A stretch of 64,000 nucleotides of DNA from Chloroflexaceae bacterium (GTDB taxonomy: Bacteria; Chloroflexota; Chloroflexia; Chloroflexales; Chloroflexaceae): assembly GCA_028282325.1 (NCBI GenBank), contig JANQID010000031.1, positions 62,001 through 126,000 on the forward strand, read 5' to 3'. The translations under genes and the position numbers were made by a program. Shown piece by piece: positions 54,075 to 62,924 of the stretch. Each line of letters opens with the position of its first letter. Positions within the stretch are counted from its first letter, which is position 1. The notes beneath the pieces were generated by a model. That model was not told the origin of the DNA, made no database searches, and saw only the letters and a program-made list of their open reading frames with translations.

Positions 54075-55157
54075 ATGCATATGACGAAGAATGCACTCTA
54101 CCCTTTGCTAACCTCGCCTCGAATTATCGAACCCATCTGGGGCGGTACGCGCCTGGCAAGGTGGTTAGATTTGCCAAAATCTCATCCATCTCGGCTGGGA
54201 GAGATCTGGCAAGCATATGATGCTAATCCGATCATCAATGGCGCATTGGAGGGGCAAACGCTTGCCCAGGTTGCCCGAAACTACGGCGCTGATCTCGTGG
54301 GAACTCGCACCATCGCGCGGTACGGCGCCGATTTTCCTCTGCTAGCCAAGTTTATTGACGCCGGCGACCGCCTGTCTATTCAAGTGCATCCCGATGATGC
54401 TTACGCCCACGCTTACGAGGCCCACACCGGTTTTCATGGCAAGACGGAAGCCTGGTATGTGCTGGATGCCGAACCCGGTGCTAACATTGTTTGCGGCTTG
54501 TCGCAAACGACCAGTCGCGAAGAGTTCGAAGCCGCCATACATACCGGCGAGTTGGAAACGCTGCTGCATTATGTGCCGGTCAGTCCAGGCGATGTTATTC
54601 TGGTTCCGGCTGGAACAGTACATGCCATTAATGCCGGTATTATGTTATTTGAGATCCAGGAGAAATCCGATCTGACTTATCGGGTGTACGACTATGGTCG
54701 GCGCGATTCGCGAACCGGCAAACCGCGCGAACTCCATCTGGAAAAGGCGCTCAACGTCATCAAATACGACTATGTGACATGCCCTAAGATTACATCGTTG
54801 CCGTTGGAATCCGATGGAACTAGGGCGCTGCTGGTCGCTTGTCCATATTTCGCTCTCGAGCGGCTGATGTTGCACGCTGACTACCGTGCCGAAACCGATC
54901 CCGGCAGCTTTGAAATTTTGACGGTTATCTCAGGAACCGGCACGCTGGTCTGGTCTGATGGCGACATCGCGCTCAGTCGCGGCGTTTCGCTGGTGCTGCC
55001 GGCAGCCCTGGGCGAGTATACGATTCAAAACCACGACGCGCCGCTGCAAGTTCTGCGCGCATATGTGCCCGATCTGAACCACGGTTTGATCGAACCGCTC
55101 CGCAACCGGGGAATCTCTGATAGTGTGATCGATCAAGCCATCGCGCAAGACATATAG
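54075..55157 (+). CDS. manA: Mannose-6-phosphate isomerase, class I
   Basis: Zinc cupin enzyme interconverting fructose-6-P and mannose-6-P. 360 aa. N-terminal PRIIEPIWGGTRLA, zinc ligands in SIQVHPDDAYA and GKTEAWYVLD, and VPAGTVHAINAG with YRVYDYGRRD. It supplies mannose for glycans. The 9-bp gap to rsmE suggests a shared transcript. Reads after the MITE-like element. Confidence 0.92.
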   Translation: MHMTKNALYPLLTSPRIIEPIWGGTRLARWLDLPKSHPSRLGEIWQAYDANPIINGALEGQTLAQVARNYGADLVGTRTIARYGADFPLLAKFIDAGDRLSIQVHPDDAYAHAYEAHTGFHGKTEAWYVLDAEPGANIVCGLSQTTSREEFEAAIHTGELETLLHYVPVSPGDVILVPAGTVHAINAGIMLFEIQEKSDLTYRVYDYGRRDSRTGKPRELHLEKALNVIKYDYVTCPKITSLPLESDGTRALLVACPYFALERLMLHADYRAETDPGSFEILTVISGTGTLVWSDGDIALSRGVSLVLPAALGEYTIQNHDAPLQVLRAYVPDLNHGLIEPLRNRGISDSVIDQAIAQDI

Positions 55158-55166
55158 GCTCTACAT

Positions 55167-55919
55167 GTGGTGAAGATTGCGAATACGTATCGCTTCTTTG
55201 TCGATCCTGCGGCGATTGATGGCACAGTCGCACGCATAGACGACCCTGAGCTGGCCCGCCAGATCGGGCGCGTCTTGCGCTTGCAGCCGGGCGACCACAT
55301 CCTCCTTCTTGATGGACAAGGCAACGCCTACACTGTTGCACTCACCGAGATTGGACGCGCTGGCGTGCAAGGGCGCGTCGAGCAATGCGCCCGTATCGCC
55401 GAACCATTGACGCAGCTGATCTTATATGCCGCACTGTTACGCGCCGAGCGTTTTGAGTGGGTATTGCAAAAGGGAACCGAACTGGGCATTTCGGCTTTTG
55501 TGCCGCTTCAGTGTGAACGTTCGTTCAATCGCGATCGCGTTGACGAACGTAAAATGACTCGCTGGAGCCGCATCGTACGTGAAGCGGCGGAACAATCTTG
55601 TCGCGGACGACTGCCGATCGTCGCCGAGCCGATGCCATTCGAAGCTGCGTGCGTACAAGCGACGCATGCCGACGCCGCACTCCTCTTGTGGGAAGGCGAA
55701 GCCGCCCATTTGCGCACGATCCTGCGCTCCGAAACTCCATTCCGTATTCCATCATCGATAAGCATATTGAGCGGGCCGGAAGGCGGTCTGACGTATGCTG
55801 AACTGACAACCGCCAGCGAACGTGGTATCATACCCGTATCACTTGGATCGCGTATTTTACGCGCAGAAACTGCCCCAATCGCCGCTGTTGCAGCCATTTT
55901 CTACGAACTGGAAGACTAA
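55167..55919 (+). CDS. rsmE: 16S rRNA m3U1498 methyltransferase
   Basis: SPOUT methyltransferase, 250 aa. An N-terminal PUA-like domain (1-70) with LLLDGQG precedes the knot: LQKGTELGISAFVPL, LSGPEGGLTYAE and LGSRILRAETAPIAAVA. GTG 55167 or GTG 55170 is the start. It modifies the decoding region of the small subunit. Confidence 0.93.
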   Translation: MVKIANTYRFFVDPAAIDGTVARIDDPELARQIGRVLRLQPGDHILLLDGQGNAYTVALTEIGRAGVQGRVEQCARIAEPLTQLILYAALLRAERFEWVLQKGTELGISAFVPLQCERSFNRDRVDERKMTRWSRIVREAAEQSCRGRLPIVAEPMPFEAACVQATHADAALLLWEGEAAHLRTILRSETPFRIPSSISILSGPEGGLTYAELTTASERGIIPVSLGSRILRAETAPIAAVAAIFYELED

Positions 55920-55961
55920 TCATCTGTCGCGCATAATGGCGCTTCAGCATAGGGAATTGTC

Positions 55962-57314
55962 ATGGTGCGAACTTCGCAAGCCTTTATTATTGGCTCGATC
56001 CTAGCGCTGATCATTGCTATCCTATCGTTTATCGGCGGATGGACAATGTCGGTTACAGTGGGATACATCCCACTTGATACATTCGTGCGTTCACTGATGA
56101 ACCCGGCGGCGGGAAATAATGCGTTGTCTGAAGAACGCGAGAATTTTGCAATCTTCTGGGATGTATGGGATCTCGTAGACAGCGAATTCTACCGCAAGGA
56201 GCCGCTCGATAAACAACAGATGGTGTATGGCGCTATTCGAGGCATGTTAATGTCGCTTGGTGATAATTACACCACCTTTCAGGAGCCGGATATCGCCGCG
56301 CATAGTCGTGAGTCGATGCAGGGCAAGTTTGAAGGCATTGGAGCGTATCTGCGCGTCACCGAAGGCTTGGCGTTTATTGATCGCCCAATCCACGGATCGC
56401 CCGCCGAGCAAGCTGGACTACAGAGCGGCGACCAGATCGTGAAGGTGGATGGCCAGGAAATTGCGCCGCTGATCGAAGGCTTGAGCGATGATGAAGCATC
56501 CGCGCAGGTCGCAACATTGATACGCGGCCCAAAAGGCTCGACAGTTGTGCTGACGATACAACGTTCGCCTGACGCCGAGGCGTTCGATGTTCCGATCGTA
56601 CGTGATGAGATACCCCTGATCAGCGTCCGGGCCGAAATGCTCGATGATGGCGTTGCCTACATCCAGATCACCGAATTCAAAGCGCCCACGGTTGACGAGT
56701 TGGATGCGGCGCTACGGGAATTGCTCCCGCAACAGCCGTCGAGCATTGTGCTTGATCTGCGCAGTAATCCGGGCGGATTCTTGAAATCGGCGCGCGAGAT
56801 TCTGGGACGTTTTTATGAAGGCATCGCCCTGTATGAGGAGAATAGCGCAGGCGAAGTTTTGGAGCTAACAACCATCAGCGCACCGAGCGAGGTGCAGGCG
56901 TTCGATCTGCCAATGGTGGTGTTGATCGACGGAAATTCGGCCAGCGCTGCCGAGATCGTGGCTGGTGCGCTGCGTGACCAGCGTCCCCGCACGACGTTGC
57001 TTGGTGAACAGTCGTTTGGCAAAGGTTCGGTGCAAAATATTCATCAATTGCGCGACGGCAGCAGCGTGCGAATCACCATTGCGCGCTGGTTCACTCCCAA
57101 CCAGGACGAGATCCACCAGATCGGCATTACCCCGCAGTTTGTGGTACCGCCATCCGACGCAGATGAATTTGCTGTACCTTGCGTCGCTGAACGTCAGCCT
57201 GCTGAAGGACTGGACGAGTGCCGCGATGCCCAACTTGCGTGGAGCCTGCGCTTTTTGACGCAGCAAGCCACGCCTCCGCCGCCAGATTCGACGCCGGCCG
57301 GCTACGCACGCTGA
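55962..57314 (+). CDS. S41 C-terminal processing protease (CtpA type)
   Basis: 450 aa with a membrane anchor (about 9-30), a PDZ domain (about 110-195; GSPAEQAGLQSGDQIVKVDG) and a tail-specific protease core. Catalytic Ser is in DGNSASAAEIVAG, Lys in GEQSFGKGSVQ, and LDLRSNPGGFL precedes them. It cleaves C-terminal tails of exported proteins. It follows rsmE by 42 bp. Confidence 0.93.
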   Translation: MVRTSQAFIIGSILALIIAILSFIGGWTMSVTVGYIPLDTFVRSLMNPAAGNNALSEERENFAIFWDVWDLVDSEFYRKEPLDKQQMVYGAIRGMLMSLGDNYTTFQEPDIAAHSRESMQGKFEGIGAYLRVTEGLAFIDRPIHGSPAEQAGLQSGDQIVKVDGQEIAPLIEGLSDDEASAQVATLIRGPKGSTVVLTIQRSPDAEAFDVPIVRDEIPLISVRAEMLDDGVAYIQITEFKAPTVDELDAALRELLPQQPSSIVLDLRSNPGGFLKSAREILGRFYEGIALYEENSAGEVLELTTISAPSEVQAFDLPMVVLIDGNSASAAEIVAGALRDQRPRTTLLGEQSFGKGSVQNIHQLRDGSSVRITIARWFTPNQDEIHQIGITPQFVVPPSDADEFAVPCVAERQPAEGLDECRDAQLAWSLRFLTQQATPPPPDSTPAGYAR

Positions 57315-57350
57315 TAATGAGAGAGTGTGTGAATCGAGCGCTGCCGCTCA

Positions 57351-57379
57351 TTGTAGCTATAGCTTGTTTGTGCTAGAAT
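57351..57379 (+). promoter_or_regulatory. Promoter candidate of the pseudokinase gene
   Basis: TTGTAG (57351-57356), 17-bp spacer, TAGAAT (57374-57379), about 100 bases before the ATG at 57481. Confidence 0.55.
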
Positions 57380-57480
57380 GGGGTTCTGCCACGGTGATTT
57401 TGCCACGCCGCGTCCCCGCCATCATCATGGTATACTGACCGCGATTAGCCGAGGATGGCCGCTTACGGCTGACAGATCCT

Positions 57481-59382
57481 ATGCCCGCATCAAATGCTCA
57501 GACGCGCGCCAGCTCTGCAACAAAGGCTGGCCACGCCACAACCGAAATTAGCAATTATCGACTGGAGCGGCGCCTCGGTCAGGAGGAGTTGACGACAGTC
57601 TTCCGCGCTACGCACCTGACGCTCGATCGCCCAGTGCATCTGCACATCCTGCGACGGACGGATTGGGTTTCAGTGAGCCGCTTCCAGCTTGCCGCACGTC
57701 TCTCGGCCAGACTTAACCATCCGAATCTCCTCCCGGTAATCGATGCCGGTCACGATTCCCGCCACGGCGATTATTTTGTCACGCCGGCGATGGAGGCACA
57801 ACCGCTGAGCGATGCATTACAAGAAGGATCGCTTGACGCGTTGTTTGCCCTACGCGTGGCGTCGCAAATTGCGGCGGCGCTTGACTACCTTCATCAGGAA
57901 AAGGTTATTCATCGTGATGTACAGCCCGCCAACATAACGGTTACTCCTCAAGGGCTGGCATATTTGACCGGCATGGGGCTTGCCTCCAGCCCGGATGCTC
58001 CTGATCTGAGCAGTGTTGATGAAACTGATTATCTGACGCCCTATTCAGCGCCTGAACAGCGTTTTGAACAGAGTGACGCTTCACCCGCACTAGATATTTA
58101 TGGATTAGGCGCAACGCTCTATGCAATGCTGACCGGCGAGACGCCGCCTGCACCGGGCACAGCGCTTTCCTCGCTTGCCCATCACGATCCGGCGCTCAGC
58201 GGAGTAGATCGGGTGCTCCAGCGTATGATGGCTATGCAGCCGGATTCGCGTTTCCCCAGCGCCGGTATGGCAATTACGGCATTGCGCCAATCGTTGCGCA
58301 CGCAGATCGATCTGGCCACCGATGATATGGAGGAATCGCGCTGGGAAGCATCGGCTGAATGGCTTGAAAACCCGCTGGAGAAAGTACTTGGCGATACGCT
58401 TGAGCAAGAATTTCAAGACTTCGTGGCGCGAAGCCGCAAGCGGGCTGACGATTTGCATCGCCGCGACGCTATCCGGCGTTTAGTGAATCGTTGGAGCCGC
58501 AATGGAATATTTCGGCGTGCATCACTGGGTCAGATCATTCAACCCGAGCAGATCGTGAGCTACAACGTCTATTTTTTTGAATTGCGCACCCAATACGAGA
58601 CGCGCACAGCCCCTCAAATTCGCGAACGCCCTCAGAAATCACCGGATGAGAATGGTTCCTATCAAGACCCGCCTTCTGTATGGGAGATGCCAATACCGGA
58701 AGATTTGCTTCAGAGTGATGGGAAATCCCGTGAACTTGTATTACCCTACTCTGTTCAGGTACGAACTTGTCCGGGATGCAGCGGTATTTCGAAGATTACA
58801 TGCAAAACGTGTAAAGGTAAGGGCGTAATCGAACGCGTCCGCAAAGTAAGCAATCCGGACAGCACCTCTGGGGAAGAGGTTATTAATCAAACTTGCCCGC
58901 ATTGCCACGGGTATGGCAAGCAAAATTGTTCTCGTTGTGCAGGCATGGGCAATATTGTGGAAGAACAGGTCTTTACCTGCTCCCGCCGGGCGCGCCTCTG
59001 GGAAAATACCGATGATCTGGAAGGATTGCCTATACTGGCGCTCCAAAAACGTAAAGAACAAGTCTACAGCGTAGCGGTCAATCCGTACGAAGGATATTGG
59101 CACAGTATTGCGCCGCTGGCCGAACTGTTGCGCGCCGCAATCGCCGATGTCGCCAATGACACGCGCCTGATAGCGGCGGATCTGCGCATTAAGGGAACGC
59201 CGATAACCGAATTGGAATACAAGTTGAATGATAAGTCCCATCGGCTCTATTTTGTCGGTTTCGACAATGAGCTAATCGGCGACTGGTCCTTGATTAACCC
59301 CGAACGTGTCGCGCTCGTGACGATATTTAGCGTGTTGGCGCTGGTTATTGTGATGATCGTTGTCGTATGGATTGCATTCTAG
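57481..59382 (+). CDS. Pseudokinase with DnaJ-type zinc fingers and C-terminal anchor
   Basis: 633 aa, paralogue of the kinase at 20243. The kinase fold (26-273) is degraded: the glycine loop reads LGQEELTT, the beta-3 Lys is His55 (VHLHIL), and DFG is GMG (164-166). HRD (144-146) and Asn151 remain, with APEQR. The shared linker (RLVNRWS at 333-339, YNVYFFELRTQYE at 361-373) follows. Four CxxC knuckles lie at 430/433, 441/444, 472/475 and 483/486. The domain ending GFDNELIGDWSLINPERV and the membrane helix 611-630 match the paralogue. Catalysis is unlikely; a scaffold or allosteric partner role is inferred. Confidence 0.85.
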   Translation: MPASNAQTRASSATKAGHATTEISNYRLERRLGQEELTTVFRATHLTLDRPVHLHILRRTDWVSVSRFQLAARLSARLNHPNLLPVIDAGHDSRHGDYFVTPAMEAQPLSDALQEGSLDALFALRVASQIAAALDYLHQEKVIHRDVQPANITVTPQGLAYLTGMGLASSPDAPDLSSVDETDYLTPYSAPEQRFEQSDASPALDIYGLGATLYAMLTGETPPAPGTALSSLAHHDPALSGVDRVLQRMMAMQPDSRFPSAGMAITALRQSLRTQIDLATDDMEESRWEASAEWLENPLEKVLGDTLEQEFQDFVARSRKRADDLHRRDAIRRLVNRWSRNGIFRRASLGQIIQPEQIVSYNVYFFELRTQYETRTAPQIRERPQKSPDENGSYQDPPSVWEMPIPEDLLQSDGKSRELVLPYSVQVRTCPGCSGISKITCKTCKGKGVIERVRKVSNPDSTSGEEVINQTCPHCHGYGKQNCSRCAGMGNIVEEQVFTCSRRARLWENTDDLEGLPILALQKRKEQVYSVAVNPYEGYWHSIAPLAELLRAAIADVANDTRLIAADLRIKGTPITELEYKLNDKSHRLYFVGFDNELIGDWSLINPERVALVTIFSVLALVIVMIVVVWIAF

Positions 59383-59564
59383 CCCTGGCTTTATTTGCAC
59401 ATGCGCGTTGAGCGCTTTCTTCTTCAGACCCGCCATTTCCTTCGCATATCAGTTGGCTCTCATCTGATCACCTGAGAATACTAGCGATATTCGTCGTTTG
59501 ATACGATGACAATATCGGCGCTATCTATGCGACATATAACGATTTATTCTATGCGAGGCTTGCC

Positions 59565-60917
59565 ATGAAAGTTTCTCGTTATCTAATATTCCGGTCTCTT
59601 GTGATCATATGTGGGATATTGTTGACCGCCTGTAGCGGAACAGCATCCACCGCAACCCCTCAGCCGATCAGCGTGCCAACTGCTCAGATTGCCGCATCCC
59701 CGGTCGGGCAATCTGTCGTTTGGCCAACGGCTACGCCAACGCTTCCAACTCCAACGCCGCAGCAAACTACGCCAGAGACCGGTGCTCCCGTCGCTGTACA
59801 AGCCATCCGTGAAGGGCCGGGCGGATTGCCCTACCCCTTACGGTTGTCACAGTTAAACTTTGGCGTGGTCGGGCATCTCTACTACACCGATCGTCCAACC
59901 ACATTAGCCAAGGCCAGGGAAGCCAACTTCGGCTGGTTCCGGCAACAAATTCACTGGCGCAACATTGAAGATCGCAGCGGGCAGTACTTCTGGGAAGAGC
60001 TTGACTATATTGTTGCCGATGTCTATGCCCAAGGTCTCCTCTTGCTAATTAGCATTGTGCGTTCGCCGACATGGCATACCGCCGATGGCAGTGATGGCTT
60101 GTCGCAGGACCCGGAGGCGCTGGCGCGCTTCGTTGGCGCGCTTGCCGAGCGTTACAAAGGTCGCGTGCATGCAATCGAGATCTGGAACGAGCAAAACCTG
60201 GCGCATGAGAATGGCGGGCGGGTGGCGCTTGAAGACTCTGGTCGCTATGTCGAATTGCTCGCGGCGGCGTATGAGCGCATCAAAGCTGTTGATCCGCAAA
60301 TTATCGTGGTGGCAGGCGCGCCGTCGTCAACGGCGACCGACATCCCGGATATCGCAGTACCTGACATCGACTATCTTCACGCGATGTATGCCTACCGGGA
60401 CGGCATGATTCGTGATTACTTCGATGTACAGGCGATCCATCCCGGCGGATCGGCCAACCCGCCGGATACGCTTTGGCCCGATAATCCGAGCCCGGCCCAG
60501 GGTTGGACGGAAGATCCAACGTTTTATTTTCGCCATGTTGAAAATGCGCGCCGCGTTATGGAGGAACACGGACTGAGCGAACATCAGATCTGGATTACCG
60601 AATTCGGCTGGGCCACAGCGAACAGCACGCCTGGCTTCGAGTTTGGCAATCAAGTGTCTTTCGAGGCTCAGCGCGATTATATCGTCGGGGCATTGTGGCG
60701 CGCTTATGAGCAGTATCCCTGGGTGAGCAATATGTTTCTGTGGAATCTGAATTTTACTGTCCTGCAGCGGGAGAACGGCGTTGATCCGATGCACGAGCAA
60801 GGCTCATTCAGCATCGTCAACGCCGATTGGAGTCCGCGCCCGGCATTTTACGGCGTTCAACAAGCAATCGCCGAGATCCAGCAAGCCCAAGAGAATGCGC
60901 TGGCCATACAACCGTAG
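59565..60917 (+). CDS. Lipoprotein with GH-A type glycosidase domain
   Basis: 450 aa. The signal ends in a lipobox (LLTAC, Cys near residue 23), then a Thr/Pro-rich spacer (about 25-70). The TIM barrel (about 85-430) has the clan GH-A pair: acid/base Glu209 in EIWNEQN and nucleophile Glu346 in WITEFGW. It resembles GH5/GH39-like cellulase-fold proteins. It should act on an external polysaccharide; the sugar is unknown. It stands alone after the pseudokinase gene, 180 bp apart. Confidence 0.82.
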   Translation: MKVSRYLIFRSLVIICGILLTACSGTASTATPQPISVPTAQIAASPVGQSVVWPTATPTLPTPTPQQTTPETGAPVAVQAIREGPGGLPYPLRLSQLNFGVVGHLYYTDRPTTLAKAREANFGWFRQQIHWRNIEDRSGQYFWEELDYIVADVYAQGLLLLISIVRSPTWHTADGSDGLSQDPEALARFVGALAERYKGRVHAIEIWNEQNLAHENGGRVALEDSGRYVELLAAAYERIKAVDPQIIVVAGAPSSTATDIPDIAVPDIDYLHAMYAYRDGMIRDYFDVQAIHPGGSANPPDTLWPDNPSPAQGWTEDPTFYFRHVENARRVMEEHGLSEHQIWITEFGWATANSTPGFEFGNQVSFEAQRDYIVGALWRAYEQYPWVSNMFLWNLNFTVLQRENGVDPMHEQGSFSIVNADWSPRPAFYGVQQAIAEIQQAQENALAIQP

Positions 60918-60944
60918 CCTGTTACCATTCACGCATATATACAA

Positions 60945-60982
60945 ACAACGCCGGTGATATAAATGCATATCACGGGCGTTGT
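60945..60982. terminator. Hairpin between convergent genes
   Basis: 15-bp inverted repeat with one mismatch (60945-60959 and 60968-60982), eight-base loop, between the stops of the GH-A lipoprotein gene and the small membrane protein gene. Likely a bidirectional terminator. Confidence 0.75.
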
Positions 60983-61014
60983 TGCAAATCAAGAACCTTA
61001 ATTTGGGTAAACAG

Positions 61015-61368
61015 TTAGCGCATTACCAATACCACGATCGGCACAACGATCAACGCGGCGATCACAAGCACGCCAACCAGGAGCTTCAGTTGCTCGACAG
61101 TACGTCGATTGGCCAGCTCCTGTCGCGCCTCCGGGGCATAAGGAACATTCGGCTGTTCGCTAAAGAGCACCTGACCGAGATTGCTCGGCGTGCGCAGCAA
61201 CGTCATCACAACTGTGCTGACAAGCTGTTGCGTAGTGATAAGCGGAGGCGACCAATAGGCCTCCTCAGGCGTAAGTGTCCGACCAGTCAGGGCGCAGTGC
61301 AGTTCCCCGTTGATTTTTGTCGGTGTGCGGTTTCCCGTCGATGCTGTGTTGTTGGCTGACTCAGACAT
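61015..61368 (-). CDS. Small tail-anchored protein of unknown function
   Basis: 117 aa. The first 50 residues carry GELHCALTGRTLTPEEAYWSPPLITTQQL, which looks like a conserved motif block around one Cys. A hydrophilic middle follows, then one strong membrane helix at the C-terminus (about 94-116). It may be tail-anchored, with the N-terminus in the cytosol. Family not recognised. Single gene, convergent with the lipoprotein gene. Confidence 0.7.
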   Translation of the reverse strand: MSESANNTASTGNRTPTKINGELHCALTGRTLTPEEAYWSPPLITTQQLVSTVVMTLLRTPSNLGQVLFSEQPNVPYAPEARQELANRRTVEQLKLLVGVLVIAALIVVPIVVLVMR

Positions 61369-61457
61369 CTTAATGCCTCCCTCTGTTAGTGCTAGTATGA
61401 TGGGGTAAAAAAGAACCTGGTCAGCAATTCATTGTCAGAGAATTTGATTGATAATGA

Positions 61458-62627
61458 TCAGTGTCCAGCTTTGATTCTGCTTACGAGATTCTGCGTGCGC
61501 TCAAGCGCCGTCTCAATGTGATCCATTGATGTTGCATAGCACGCGCGCACATAACCCGCGCCGCTGGGCCCGAAAGCGTCGCCCGGTACGACAGCCACTT
61601 GTTCCTCAGTCAGCAAGCGTTCTGCAAACGCTTCGCTGCTTAAACCGAGGTCGCTCACTTTGGGAAACGCATAAAACGCCCCAAGCGGCTCAAATGTCGG
61701 CAGCCCGATAGAGTTAAAACCATCGATAATTACCCGTCGACGGCGATCATACTCTGCGACCATTTCCTGAACGGCGGCTTCGCCCGACTGAAGCGCTTCC
61801 AGACCGGCATGTTGGCTCATTGTTGGCGCCGACATAATGGCATACTGGTGTACTTTGCGGATTGCACCGGCTAAATCTTCTGGCGCTGCCACCCATCCCA
61901 ATCGCCAACCTGTCATCGCATACGATTTTGAGAATCCGCCCATCAACACGGTACGCTCCCACATATTGGGCAGAGCAGCAAAACAGGTATGCTCAATCCC
62001 ATAAACGAGCCGATCGTAAATTTCATCTGAGATTACGATCAAATCGTGCTTCTCAGCGAACTGAGCGACTTCGAGCAGATGCTCGCGGCTCATCACCGCG
62101 CCAGTGGGGTTGTTGGGATAGCCGATCAACAACGCTTTGGTGCGCGGCGTCACGGCTTTTTCTAGATCCTCGACGCGAACCTGGAAATTCTCTTCAACCA
62201 TAGTCGGCACATACACCGGGACGGCATTCGCGAGCAGAATGGCTGCCGGGTATGCGACAAAGCATGGTTCTGGTATCAGCACTTCGTCGCCGGGATCGAA
62301 GAGCGCCAATGCAGCGGATTGCAAGCCTTCGCTCACACCGACAGTGATCAACACTTCGTTTTCATAATCGTACTGAATGTGGTATATCCGCTGGAGGTGG
62401 GCCGCAACAGCTTCGCGCAACTCCAACATACCGGCGTTCGACGTATAACCGGTGGTCTTATCAATCGAACGTTTGCCCACTTCTCGAATATGGGCCGGGG
62501 TAATGAAATCAGGTTCGCCTACGCCGAGAGAGATAATATCCTTCATTGTTGCTGCGATGTCGAAAAATCGACGAATGCCCGACGGTGGAATCGATCGTAC
62601 GCGATGGGAGATACGGTTACGAGGCAT
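61458..62627 (-). CDS. Class I/II PLP aminotransferase
   Basis: 389 aa of the aspartate aminotransferase fold type I, subgroup of PatA/AspC-like enzymes. N-terminal PPSGIRRFFDIA and ISLGVGEPDF, the YPNNPTGAVMS loop (about 170-180), DEIYDRLVYG (201-210), and PLP Lys234 in GGFSKSYAM. Probably transfers amino groups between amino acids and 2-oxoglutarate; the precise substrate is not readable. About 90 bp lie between its stop and the small membrane protein gene. Confidence 0.9.
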   Translation of the reverse strand: MPRNRISHRVRSIPPSGIRRFFDIAATMKDIISLGVGEPDFITPAHIREVGKRSIDKTTGYTSNAGMLELREAVAAHLQRIYHIQYDYENEVLITVGVSEGLQSAALALFDPGDEVLIPEPCFVAYPAAILLANAVPVYVPTMVEENFQVRVEDLEKAVTPRTKALLIGYPNNPTGAVMSREHLLEVAQFAEKHDLIVISDEIYDRLVYGIEHTCFAALPNMWERTVLMGGFSKSYAMTGWRLGWVAAPEDLAGAIRKVHQYAIMSAPTMSQHAGLEALQSGEAAVQEMVAEYDRRRRVIIDGFNSIGLPTFEPLGAFYAFPKVSDLGLSSEAFAERLLTEEQVAVVPGDAFGPSGAGYVRACYATSMDHIETALERTQNLVSRIKAGH

Positions 62628-62924
62628 AGTGTAAACAGTCCATTAAACTAAGGATTTTTCAATACGCAATGACCGCCTGGATCATATGAAGTCCAGAGTG
62701 TACCACAAATTGTTGAGTTGCAAGAAAGTCCTTTAATCTTACCAGACTTGGTAACAGGTTCACCGAAGCCCAAAGATATTGGTGCAACCTTGCATTGGGC
62801 GAGTGTAGCAGAGAATCTTGTGGATGTCTATGATACCTATCTGGTATGTGGTCGACATAATCAGAATCTTGCATGCGGTTTCGAGTACAATGTCTATGAT
62901 CGTAATCTTCCGGGAAGGATATGT
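62628..62924. other. Divergent intergenic region, no gene seen
   Basis: Between the aminotransferase and the histidine kinase. Small palindromes such as ACCAGACTTGGT occur, but no convincing promoter pair or ORF. A TACAAT about 40 bases before the kinase is a weak -10. Confidence 0.35.
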
